This document shows positions 1 to 8,153 of a DNA stretch of 64,000 bases, one piece after another (positions within the stretch are counted from its first letter, which is position 1; the number at the start of each line of letters is the position of its first letter). Source of the stretch: Brevibacterium sp. CBA3109 (lineage in GTDB: Bacteria; Actinomycetota; Actinomycetes; Actinomycetales; Brevibacteriaceae). Below the pieces are notes generated by a model. That model saw only the letters and a program-made list of their open reading frames with translations, was not told the DNA's origin and ran no database searches. Both the position numbers and the translations under genes were made by a program. The DNA lies in assembly GCF_040256645.1 (NCBI RefSeq), contig NZ_CP158281.1, positions 558,001 through 622,000 on the forward strand, read 5' to 3'.

Positions 1-35
1 ACAGGGTTTGTTCCATCCACGTTGTACACATTCGC

Positions 36-1232
36 ATGGTGTCCGATGATGAGGATATGACTCATCATCCTGTGACGCTCGCGCACGAAGCGCGAAGGTA
101 CTTGCACCAGCATCCTGGCATCGGCTTCGCCGTTGATCAGGCCGGCGAGTACATCGCCCGTATCTGTACGTCACTGGGGTGGACAGTCACCCGCGGCATC
201 GGCGGTACCGGTGTGGTCGCCACAATGAGCAGAGGGTTCAGCCCCCGCTCGATCGCACTGCGCGCGGACATGGACGGTCTGGCGATCACAGAGGCAACAG
301 GACTCGACTACGCGTCTGACAACCTGGGGGCGATGCATGCCTGCGGACACGACGGGCATATGGCCATGCTTATGGGAACTGCCGCGACATTGTCTGCGAG
401 CCCCGGCTTCGATGGCACAGTCCACATGTTCTTCCAGCCCGCGGAGGAGCCGGGCACGGGCGCCGAAGCGATGATCGCGGACGATCTCTTCGCCCGCTTC
501 CCCGTCGAGGCCGTCTACGGGCTCCACAACATACCGGGCATCCCGGAAGGTGAGTTCCATGTGCGGTCGGGTCCCATCATGGCGGCTGAGGACAACTTCG
601 AGATCAACATCGTCGGTCGTGGCGGCCATGCCTCAGCGCCGCATCTGGTCATCGATCCGATGATCATCGGCGCCGAGCTTGTCCTTGCCCTGCAGTCGAT
701 CGTGTCTCGTTCGACCGACCCGCTTCACGCTGTCGTTGTCTCCTGCACGGAGCTCGTCACCGATGGGGCACGAAATGCAATTCCGAGCACTGTGACGATC
801 AAAGGCGACGTGCGTACCTTCACCGAGGAGAACAGCCGACTCGTCGAACAGCGCATCCACGAGATCGCTGGCGGCATCGGCTCCGCCCACAGAGCCGGCG
901 CCACCGTGTCCTACAGCCGCGTATTCCGTCCCACAGTCAATGACCCGGATTGCGTGGCCGAGTTTGCTGTGGCGGCCGCCTCGGCGCTTGGTGAGGACCG
1001 AGTGAACGCCGACTGCCAGCCCATCACAGCCAGCGAGGACTTTGCCGCGTATGCGCGCGAGGTTCCCGCCTGTTTCGGATTCCTCGGCACTGGAATCATC
1101 TCGGCCGAGGGCGATGGCGCCACTCCTCTGCACAGCAGCATCTATGACTTCAACGACGCCATCCTCGAGGCGGGCATCGCCGTCTTTTCGAGCCTGGTGC
1201 GCTCAGCCCTCCCAGACAGGACTCCTTCATGA
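36..1232 (+). CDS. M20-family amidohydrolase (hippurate hydrolase/aminoacylase type)
   Basis: Zinc-dependent M20D amidohydrolase of 398 aa, the usual family length, expected to cleave an N-acyl amino acid or related amide in the cytoplasm. Visible motifs are the metal-binding HACGHDGHM (about residues 105-113), the catalytic-glutamate stretch QPAEEPGTGAEAM (about 137-149) and the lid-domain motif GRGGHASAP (about 195-203). The start is uncertain: ATG at 36 gives the longest frame, and an in-frame ATG at 57 (MTHHPV) would put the conserved YLHQHPGIGF near residue 20 as in relatives. The TGA stop overlaps the ATG of the next gene (ATGA at 1229), so the two are translationally coupled. Substrate is not determinable; pairing with a diaminopropionate ammonia-lyase suggests release of an amino acid that the next enzyme degrades (inference). 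Confidence 0.85.
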   Translation: MVSDDEDMTHHPVTLAHEARRYLHQHPGIGFAVDQAGEYIARICTSLGWTVTRGIGGTGVVATMSRGFSPRSIALRADMDGLAITEATGLDYASDNLGAMHACGHDGHMAMLMGTAATLSASPGFDGTVHMFFQPAEEPGTGAEAMIADDLFARFPVEAVYGLHNIPGIPEGEFHVRSGPIMAAEDNFEINIVGRGGHASAPHLVIDPMIIGAELVLALQSIVSRSTDPLHAVVVSCTELVTDGARNAIPSTVTIKGDVRTFTEENSRLVEQRIHEIAGGIGSAHRAGATVSYSRVFRPTVNDPDCVAEFAVAAASALGEDRVNADCQPITASEDFAAYAREVPACFGFLGTGIISAEGDGATPLHSSIYDFNDAILEAGIAVFSSLVRSALPDRTPS

Positions 1233-2410
1233 CTCGCGAAGAACACTCACTGATGACCCCGGATTGGTTTGCCAATGCTCGAGATTCGACGTGGACCGTG
1301 GCAGAGACGGCCGACGACGCCTACGATTTCCATCGTTCGCTCGACGCATACGCTCCGACGGCACTCGTCGAGCTTCCCGACCTGGCCGACGAACTCGGCG
1401 TCGGGCATGTCTTCGTCAAAGACGAATCGACACGGCTTGGTCTGCCGGCGTTCAAGGCGCTCGGGGCTTCCTGGGCCGTGCACAGAGCTCTCCGAGCGCA
1501 CACGAGCAGGCAGGTGCTGCCCCCGACGGTCGGGTCGCCCGCCCCTGCGAAGGCGGCGGTCGTCACAGCCACGGACGGAAATCATGGTCGCGCGGTCGCC
1601 CGATTCGCCAGACTCGCTGGACGAGCCGCAACGATCTATATCCCGGTTGGAGGCATCCACCCATCCGCTGTAGTCGCGATCAAGGAAGAGGGCGCACGGA
1701 TCGTCGAGGTGGCTGGGGACTATGACGAGGCGGTGGCCGAATCGGCTCGCGCTACGGAGCAATCCGGGGATGTCCTCGTCCAGGACACTGCGTGGGACGG
1801 CTACGAAGAGGTCCCGCAATGGATCGTCGACGGATACCTGACACTGTTCAAGGAGATCGACGCGCAGCTGCGGGAGCGGGATCACTCGCAACCTGACCTG
1901 GTGTTCGTGCCGACTGGCGTCGGGTCACTGCTGCAGGGCGCCCTCGCCCACTATCGGAGCGAAACCACGTGCCCCGGTACTGCTGTCGTCTCCGTCGAGC
2001 CCGAGACCGCTTCCTGCATGATCCCCAGTCTCACCGCGGGTCGAGCCGTCACCGTCGAGGCGTCGACAACGATCATGTCCGGACTCAACTGCCCCACACC
2101 GTCGTCATTGGCCTGGCCGTTGGTGAAGAACGGACTTGACGCAGGAGTGGCGGTCAGCGACCGTGACGCGATCGATGCGGCCAGGCGTCTGCTCGTACTT
2201 GGCATTGCAGCGGGTCCGTGTGGTGCGGCTGCTCTGGCCGGAGCGCGGCGAGCACTCACCGGAGCCGATGCCGACGAACGCCGTGCCCACCTCGGTATCA
2301 ACACGGGGAGCACCGTAGTTCTCACCATCACCGAGGGGGCTGGAGCCAATCCCCTCCCGCCAGAGGCCGACCACACGACGCCCGTTCGGCCCGCGGACAG
2401 GTACTCCTGA
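1229..2410 (+). CDS. Diaminopropionate ammonia-lyase-like PLP enzyme
   Basis: Fold-type II PLP enzyme of 393 aa. The PLP-lysine region KDESTRLGLPAFKALGASWA (about residues 66-85) and TATDGNHGRAVARFARLAGR (about 111-130) are characteristic of diaminopropionate ammonia-lyases (2,3-diaminopropionate to pyruvate plus ammonia). The glycine-rich phosphate loop appears as FVPTGVGSLLQGALAHY (about 226-242). It starts at the ATGA overlap with the preceding amidohydrolase; ATG at 1253 (MTPDWF) is an alternative. Threonine/serine dehydratase activity cannot be excluded. The tail after about residue 380 is not conserved. It converges on the gene at 2461, with only 50 bp between them and no strong terminator. 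Confidence 0.8.
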   Translation: MTREEHSLMTPDWFANARDSTWTVAETADDAYDFHRSLDAYAPTALVELPDLADELGVGHVFVKDESTRLGLPAFKALGASWAVHRALRAHTSRQVLPPTVGSPAPAKAAVVTATDGNHGRAVARFARLAGRAATIYIPVGGIHPSAVVAIKEEGARIVEVAGDYDEAVAESARATEQSGDVLVQDTAWDGYEEVPQWIVDGYLTLFKEIDAQLRERDHSQPDLVFVPTGVGSLLQGALAHYRSETTCPGTAVVSVEPETASCMIPSLTAGRAVTVEASTTIMSGLNCPTPSSLAWPLVKNGLDAGVAVSDRDAIDAARRLLVLGIAAGPCGAAALAGARRALTGADADERRAHLGINTGSTVVLTITEGAGANPLPPEADHTTPVRPADRYS

Positions 2411-2460
2411 ACGGAGGCGACTCGTCGTTCCGGACGACCTTCTTAGGCCTGAGGCCGGGA

Positions 2461-3606
2461 TCAGCGCCCGAAGAGCTTCGAGAACAGGCCCTTCTTCTTC
2501 TTCGGCTCCTCCGGCGTGGTTTCGGTCTCCTTCGGCACGCGGTCACTGTCCTGGGACTCAGCCGCAGAGGCGGACGCGGGTTCTGGCTCGTCAACGGGCG
2601 GCTGCTCGGGATGGGCCTCAGACGTGGAATGAGCCGAGGAATTCTCAGCGGCGTCGGCAGCGCTCACCTCGGCGGTGGACTCTTCCGGTGACTGTGATGT
2701 GGTCGCATCGGTCGATGCCGAGGCGGCAGCGTCCGTGGCAGCGGCATTTTCATCCTCAGTGCCCGCTTGTGCAGAAGGCGCCGGCTCGGCCACTGGGCTC
2801 GTCTTGGAAGCAGGCGGTTGGGTCGTCGCAGCAGCGGGGACCTGGGTGCCGACAGAATCGGCAGTCTCTGCCGCAGGGGCGGCTGTTCCTGTGGCCTGTG
2901 CGTACTGCTTCGCAGCCTCACCTTCAAGAGGCGCACCCATCTCGCAGTTGGAGATTCGGCGTTCTTCGTCAAATGACAGATCAGCCGAACCATCTGCGAA
3001 GAGCAGACGCAGGCCGTCCTCGGCCAGTTCTGCGGTGGGAATGCCGCGCTTGGTCACATAGGACTCAAGCGCGGCGCGATGATCGGTCACCGTCGTCTGC
3101 GTCAGGCCCTGCATGAGGGCCCGCACGGTGGTCTTGACCTGAGGTTCGGGGAGGGCGAGCTCCGGGGCGTCAACGAGCAGCCAGACAGTCGTACCGGCAC
3201 CAGCCGCGGCAGGGTAGTGAGCCCACTTCCCGGTCACCTCCTTCGCCGCCAGCGTCAGACGCAGCGCCAGCTCCTCATCGAGTGGGAGCTCTTCTGTGAT
3301 GAACTCGGCAACGTCCTCGGCGGCACCGAACTTGCGGACGTCGTGGGCGAGACCGACGACGGTCTCGGGGAACTCGTTGATGTTCTCCCAACCCCACAGC
3401 CAGGTGCTCTGAGCGTTCGACTCCGAGCCGAGCAGGTGGGGGCGACCACGCAGGACGGTCCCCTCAGCAGAGGTGAAGGTCAGATGCGGGTCGGAGGTGA
3501 AGTCGACCTCCCATTCGGCATCGGCGATGAGTGCGCCGAAGTGCGTCTGCATCTCTGTGGAGAAGAAGACGGCGCGATTGACGAGGTCCTGCAAAGTTGT
3601 GCTCAT
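2461..3606 (-). CDS. DUF6882-like protein with long acidic tail and basic C-terminal helix
   Basis: 381 aa. The N-terminal 200 residues (TWLWGWENINEFPETVV, LRLTLAAKEVTGKWAHY) resemble the DUF6882 fold, which has no known function. Residues from about 235 to 365 are low-complexity Ala/Thr/Ser/Glu/Pro. The protein ends in KKKKGLFSKLFGR, a short amphipathic basic segment that could bind membrane or a partner (inference). The start is ATG at 3606: a TAGTCT -10 box lies 7 nt upstream, so the transcript is probably leaderless. No signal peptide or membrane span is visible. No neighbour suggests a role. Confidence 0.75.
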   Translation of the reverse strand: MSTTLQDLVNRAVFFSTEMQTHFGALIADAEWEVDFTSDPHLTFTSAEGTVLRGRPHLLGSESNAQSTWLWGWENINEFPETVVGLAHDVRKFGAAEDVAEFITEELPLDEELALRLTLAAKEVTGKWAHYPAAAGAGTTVWLLVDAPELALPEPQVKTTVRALMQGLTQTTVTDHRAALESYVTKRGIPTAELAEDGLRLLFADGSADLSFDEERRISNCEMGAPLEGEAAKQYAQATGTAAPAAETADSVGTQVPAAATTQPPASKTSPVAEPAPSAQAGTEDENAAATDAAASASTDATTSQSPEESTAEVSAADAAENSSAHSTSEAHPEQPPVDEPEPASASAAESQDSDRVPKETETTPEEPKKKKGLFSKLFGR

Positions 3607-3613
3607 GATTTCA

Positions 3614-3619
3614 AGACTA
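3614..3619 (-). promoter_or_regulatory. Leaderless -10 box for the 2461-3606 gene
   Basis: TAGTCT on the minus strand, followed by 7 nt and then the ATG at 3606. This spacing puts the transcription start at or next to the A of the ATG. Confidence 0.55.
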
Positions 3620-3835
3620 GAGGTGTCCGTCCGATTAGCGAGGAGGCACGCGGAGCCACCGCCGAGGTCGGAGCGGGTTCTGCCCGGCCGTGTCAGTGGC
3701 GCATGGTGGACTGCAGACAGATGGGAGACTGGCTAGACCTATTGTTCGAGAGGGAAATGAATGTAAGATAGTCTGTTGCGCTTTCGAATATCTCAACGTC
3801 TTTTCGCGAACAACTAACCTTTCTGGACGTCCACC

Positions 3836-5569
3836 GTGGCTCTATTACGCCTGTCCCTGAAATACGCTCGATCCTATCGGCTCTACATCGCTTTGGTTGT
3901 CGTCCTGCAGCTGGCCGCAACCATTGCGGCACTGTTCCTGCCGAGCCTGAACGCGCAGATCATCGACCAGGGAGTCGCCAAAGGCGATACTGACTTCATC
4001 TGGTCGACCGGGATGACAATGCTCATCGTCTGCCTCGTCCAGGTCGTCACTGCCGTCACCGCCATCTTCTTCGGCGCCCGCACCGGCATGGGTGTCGGGC
4101 GGGACCTGCGGCGTGCCATCTACAGCAAAGTTGACGAGCTCTCGACACTCGAAGTGGGCAGATTCGGCAGCGCCACCCTCATCACCCGCAACACCAACGA
4201 TGTCCAGCAGGTCCAGATGCTGGTGCTCATGACCTTGAACTTCATGGTCTCCACGCCGATCATGTGCATCGGCGGAATCATCATGGCACTGCGCGAGGAC
4301 GTGGGACTCTCCTGGCTGGTGTGGGTGGCCGTGCCGTTGCTGTTCATCGTCGTCGGCATCCTCGTCTACCTGCTCATGCCGCTGTTTCGGCGGATGCAGG
4401 GACAGGTGGATGATATCAACGGAGTCCTCCGCGAACAGATCACCGGCATCAGGGTTATCCGCGCATTCGTGCGCGAACCATTCGAGACCGATCGCTATGC
4501 CGACGCCAACCGGGCCCTGACCCAGACCTCAGTCAAGGTCGGCAACCTCTTCGTGCTCATGTTCCCCGCGATCATGATGATCCTCCACCTCGCCACCGCC
4601 GCCGTGCTCTGGTTCGGCGGCCACCGTGTTGACGCAGGTCAGATGGAAGTCGGGTCGCTGACCGCATTCCTGCAGTACCTCCTGCAGATTCTCGTGGCCG
4701 TGATGATGGGTGTGTTCATGATGATGATGATTCCCCGCGCAGTCGTCTGTGCCGAACGCATCTCCGAGGTCCTCGACTCAACCACGTCCTTGGTCATTCC
4801 GAAGGGCGTCGATGAACTCCCTCGCCGAGGTGAGCTCGAGTTCCGCAAGGTCACCTTCGGCTATCCCGGGGCGGAGGTTCCCGTCCTCGAGAACCTCAGC
4901 TTCACCGCGCAGCCCGGCACGACGACTGCGATCATCGGTGCCACCGGCGCCGGCAAATCCACCATCGTCAATCTCATCCCGCGTCTGCTCGACCCGCAGT
5001 CGGGGGATGTGCTCATCGACGGAGTGCCCGTCAGCGCCTTCAACAGACATCAGCTGGCACAGCTGGTGGGCCTGGTGCCGCAGAAGCCGTATCTGTTCTC
5101 GGGCACGATTGCCTCCAATCTGCGTTTCGGAAACGAATTCGCCGATGACGCTGATCTGTGGGAGGCACTGACGACCGCTCAGGCCGCAGACTTCGTGGCA
5201 GACAAGACCAATCAGCTTGAGGAGGGAGTCGCCCAGGGAGGCACGAACTACTCGGGTGGGCAGAGACAGAGACTCTGCATCGCCAGAGCGTTGGCGGCTG
5301 CGCCGAAGATCTTCGTCTTCGACGATTCGTTCTCTGCTCTCGATGTGGCCACGGACGCCCGTCTGCGCAGCGCCCTAGACAACACGACCGGCGATTCGAC
5401 GGTCGTGGTCGTGGCTCAGCGAGTCTCGACGATTCGAGATGCCGACCAGATCATCGTCCTCGACGAAGGCAGGATCGTCGGCCGGGGAACGCACGAGGAA
5501 CTCGTGGGTGCCAATGAGACCTACCAGGAGATCGTCGAATCCCAGCTGGCCGCGGAAGGGGTGAACTGA
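3836..5569 (+). CDS. ABC exporter half-transporter, subunit A (degenerate ATPase site)
   Basis: Type IV (multidrug/lipid) ABC exporter subunit, 577 aa: six-helix membrane domain (about 1-315) fused to a nucleotide-binding domain. Walker A GATGAGKST lies near residue 368 and the signature YSGGQRQRL near 472. The residue after Walker B is Asp (FVFDDSFSALD, near 495), where active ATPases have Glu, and the switch residue is Gln (VVAQRVST), where active ones have His. That is the degenerate-site half of a heterodimeric exporter of the TM287/288 or BmrCD type. The start is GTG at 3836, with a TAACCT-like -10 about 15 nt upstream. The partner gene begins 1 nt after the stop. Substrate unknown. Confidence 0.92.
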   Translation: MALLRLSLKYARSYRLYIALVVVLQLAATIAALFLPSLNAQIIDQGVAKGDTDFIWSTGMTMLIVCLVQVVTAVTAIFFGARTGMGVGRDLRRAIYSKVDELSTLEVGRFGSATLITRNTNDVQQVQMLVLMTLNFMVSTPIMCIGGIIMALREDVGLSWLVWVAVPLLFIVVGILVYLLMPLFRRMQGQVDDINGVLREQITGIRVIRAFVREPFETDRYADANRALTQTSVKVGNLFVLMFPAIMMILHLATAAVLWFGGHRVDAGQMEVGSLTAFLQYLLQILVAVMMGVFMMMMIPRAVVCAERISEVLDSTTSLVIPKGVDELPRRGELEFRKVTFGYPGAEVPVLENLSFTAQPGTTTAIIGATGAGKSTIVNLIPRLLDPQSGDVLIDGVPVSAFNRHQLAQLVGLVPQKPYLFSGTIASNLRFGNEFADDADLWEALTTAQAADFVADKTNQLEEGVAQGGTNYSGGQRQRLCIARALAAAPKIFVFDDSFSALDVATDARLRSALDNTTGDSTVVVVAQRVSTIRDADQIIVLDEGRIVGRGTHEELVGANETYQEIVESQLAAEGVN

Positions 5570-5570
5570 C

Positions 5571-7757
5571 ATGACGAGCAAGGAATCCAGCGAGTCAACC
5601 ACGTCAAGCACCTCGGCGGCAACGACAGCCGCTGACCCCGATACGACGCAGACCACTGACGAGGAATACCTGTCCCAGGGCGACGATGGGGATATGTTCA
5701 GCGACACGCCTGCTAAGAAGGCGAAGCATTTCTGGCCCTCGGTCAAACGACTGTTCGGACTGATGGCAACGGAGAAGCTCGGGCTCATCAATGTCGTTCT
5801 CCTTGTCATCGGGTCGGTCATTCTCACCGTCATTGCGCCGAAGGTGCTGGGCAAGGCGATGGACATCGTCTATTCCGGTGTCATCGGGTCACAGATGCCC
5901 GCTGGTGCGAGCATCGAGGACATCATCGCCGGTGCTCGTGCTGAAGGCAGAGACGACTTCGCCAATATGCTGGCCACCGCCGACGTTGTTCCCGGGCAAG
6001 GCGTCGACTTCACCGCACTGGGCCAAATCATCATCATCGTGCTCCTCATGTACCTCGTAGCCTCGATGCTCATGTGGGCGCAGGGCTACATTCTTAACGC
6101 CCTCGTCATGCGAGTCGTCTACCGACTCCGCGAAGACATCGAGCGCACCATCAACAGGCTTCCGCTGCGGTATTTCGACACCAGGCAGCGCGGAGATGTG
6201 ATGTCTCGCGTGACCAACGATGTCGACAACATCCAGCAGGCACTGCAGCAGGCCTTCTCTCAGCTCGTCCAGTCCGCACTGACCATTGTGGGCATCGGCG
6301 TGATGATGTTCATCGTGTCCTGGCAGTTGGCGCTGCTGGCCTTCATCGCACTCCCACTCTCGGCGCTCATCGCCGGTGTCATCGGCACCCGGTCGCAGAG
6401 GATGTTCAAGGCACAGTGGAAGCACACCGGTGAGGTCAACGGGCATGTCGAAGAGTCGTTCTCCGGTCTCGACGTGGTCCGCGCCTTCGGCCGCGACGAG
6501 GTCATGCTCGAAGAGTTCGACCGCCGCAACGAGTCCCTGTACCAGGCTTCGGCAGGTGCACAGTTCGTGTCGGGCATGATCATGCCCGCCATGCAGTTCG
6601 TGTCCTACCTCAGCTACGTCCTCATCGCCGTCGCAGGCGGCTTGAAGGTGGCTTCGGGGCAGATGACCCTGGGCGACGCAACCGCTTTCATCCAGTACTC
6701 CCGCGAATTCTCGCAGCCGATCTCGGAGATGGCCGGAGTGGCGAACATGCTGCAGTCCGGTGTCGCCTCGGCCGAAAGGACCTTCGAACTGCTTGATGCC
6801 GAGGAGGAAGAACCCGATGACGCACAGGAGTCGCTGCCCAAGCGTACTCCGGGCCGGGTCGAGTTCTGTGAGGTCAGCTTCCGCTATACCGAGTACACTC
6901 CGCTCATCGAGAAGGTCTCCTTCACCGCCGAGCCCGGCCACACCGTGGCCATCGTCGGACCGACCGGGGCAGGCAAGACCACCTTGGTCAACCTGGTGAT
7001 GCGCTTCTACGAGATCACCGGTGGCCACATCTTCCTCGACGGCACCGACACCCAGAATCTGACTCGAGCAGACCTGCGATCCCACGTCGGCATGGTGCTC
7101 CAGGATGCCTGGCTGTTCGAAGGCACCATCCGAGAGAACATCCGCTACGGCAGACTCGATGCCACAGACGAGGAGGTCATGGTTGCGGCCCAGGCAACCA
7201 TGGTCGATCGCTTCGTGCGACAGCTCCCCGACGGATACGACACGGTCATCGACTCCGACGGTGGCAGCGTCTCTGCCGGTGAACGCCAGCTGATCACGAT
7301 TGCGCGAGCTTTCCTCGCCGATCCGTCACTGCTCATCCTCGACGAGGCGACCTCCTCGGTCGACACCCGTACCGAGGTCCTCGTCCAACAGGCCATGGCC
7401 GCTCTGCGCACGGACAGAACATCGTTCGTCATCGCACACCGCCTGTCCACGATCCGTGATGCCCACACCATCCTGGTGATGGAAGACGGAGCCATCGTCG
7501 AACAGGGCAACCACGAGGAGCTGCTGAACACAGAAGGCGCGTACTACCGCCTCTACATGTCACAGTTCCGTGGGGAGGATGCGGAGGAGCAATTCACCGC
7601 CGAGGTGCTCGCTGAGTCAGAGACCGAGATCGGAATCGTCATCGAGGATCACACCGATGCAGATGACGTTGAGGACGCTGAGTCTGCTGAAGGAAGACGC
7701 AACGATCGTGGGCAGGCTGTGAGCGTGCTCAGCGAGGACACAGCCACGGACTCCTGA
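5571..7757 (+). CDS. ABC exporter half-transporter, subunit B (catalytic)
   Basis: 728 aa partner of the preceding gene, ATG one base after its TGA. It has an acidic Ser/Thr-rich N-terminal extension of about 60 aa, a six-helix membrane domain (about 65-430) with an inserted loop of about 50 residues after the first helix, and a canonical ATPase domain: Walker A GPTGAGKTT (near 463), signature VSAGE (near 567), Walker B plus Glu LLILDEATSSVD, and switch His in FVIAHRLST. The last 70 residues are acidic and poorly conserved. The pairing of one degenerate and one canonical site indicates an obligate heterodimer. An active efflux role is well supported; the cargo is not known. Confidence 0.93.
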   Translation: MTSKESSESTTSSTSAATTAADPDTTQTTDEEYLSQGDDGDMFSDTPAKKAKHFWPSVKRLFGLMATEKLGLINVVLLVIGSVILTVIAPKVLGKAMDIVYSGVIGSQMPAGASIEDIIAGARAEGRDDFANMLATADVVPGQGVDFTALGQIIIIVLLMYLVASMLMWAQGYILNALVMRVVYRLREDIERTINRLPLRYFDTRQRGDVMSRVTNDVDNIQQALQQAFSQLVQSALTIVGIGVMMFIVSWQLALLAFIALPLSALIAGVIGTRSQRMFKAQWKHTGEVNGHVEESFSGLDVVRAFGRDEVMLEEFDRRNESLYQASAGAQFVSGMIMPAMQFVSYLSYVLIAVAGGLKVASGQMTLGDATAFIQYSREFSQPISEMAGVANMLQSGVASAERTFELLDAEEEEPDDAQESLPKRTPGRVEFCEVSFRYTEYTPLIEKVSFTAEPGHTVAIVGPTGAGKTTLVNLVMRFYEITGGHIFLDGTDTQNLTRADLRSHVGMVLQDAWLFEGTIRENIRYGRLDATDEEVMVAAQATMVDRFVRQLPDGYDTVIDSDGGSVSAGERQLITIARAFLADPSLLILDEATSSVDTRTEVLVQQAMAALRTDRTSFVIAHRLSTIRDAHTILVMEDGAIVEQGNHEELLNTEGAYYRLYMSQFRGEDAEEQFTAEVLAESETEIGIVIEDHTDADDVEDAESAEGRRNDRGQAVSVLSEDTATDS

Positions 7758-8153
7758 CCCAGCTGCGACTGATGACGTGGTCGCAACTGGAGAATCGGCT
7801 CCCGCAGCTTCGGCTGCGGGGGCCGAAATCATTCCCATCAAGGGTAACGATTTTAGGCCGCATACGACCGTATCTGCCCAATCGTGACATGGCCTCGTCT
7901 CTGCTCTCACACGCTCCCCGGTGCTGTGCCGGGAGAGAAAGACGTGGTGGCTGGGGCAGTGGGCACCTGAATGGGCATGACCGGTCGCTTCCAGTGCCAG
8001 GACGATGTCTCAAAGAGATAAACATTCTGGAATATCCCACTCACATTTCCGTCATGAACTAAAAGACCAAAAGTCGCCACCCACTCACTACGAACGTAAG
8101 GTCATTTCCACACCGGCACACGGCAGCCACCAGGGCCCTCTGGAAGGATCATC
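7758..8153. other. Intergenic region, 396 bp
   Basis: Holds a strong hairpin just after the exporter operon (7795-7826), then about 230 bp with no recognisable signal, then an AT-richer stretch (about 8010-8090) that probably contains the promoter of the surface-protein gene at 8154. No plausible small gene was found. Confidence 0.5.
7795..7826 (+). terminator. Hairpin terminator after the ABC exporter operon
   Basis: CCCGCAGC-TTCG-GCTGCGGG is a perfect 8-bp stem closed by a stable UUCG tetraloop. With one G-U wobble the pairing extends outward to about 14 bp. It begins 38 nt after the stop codon. There is no T-run, as is common for actinobacterial terminators. Confidence 0.7.
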
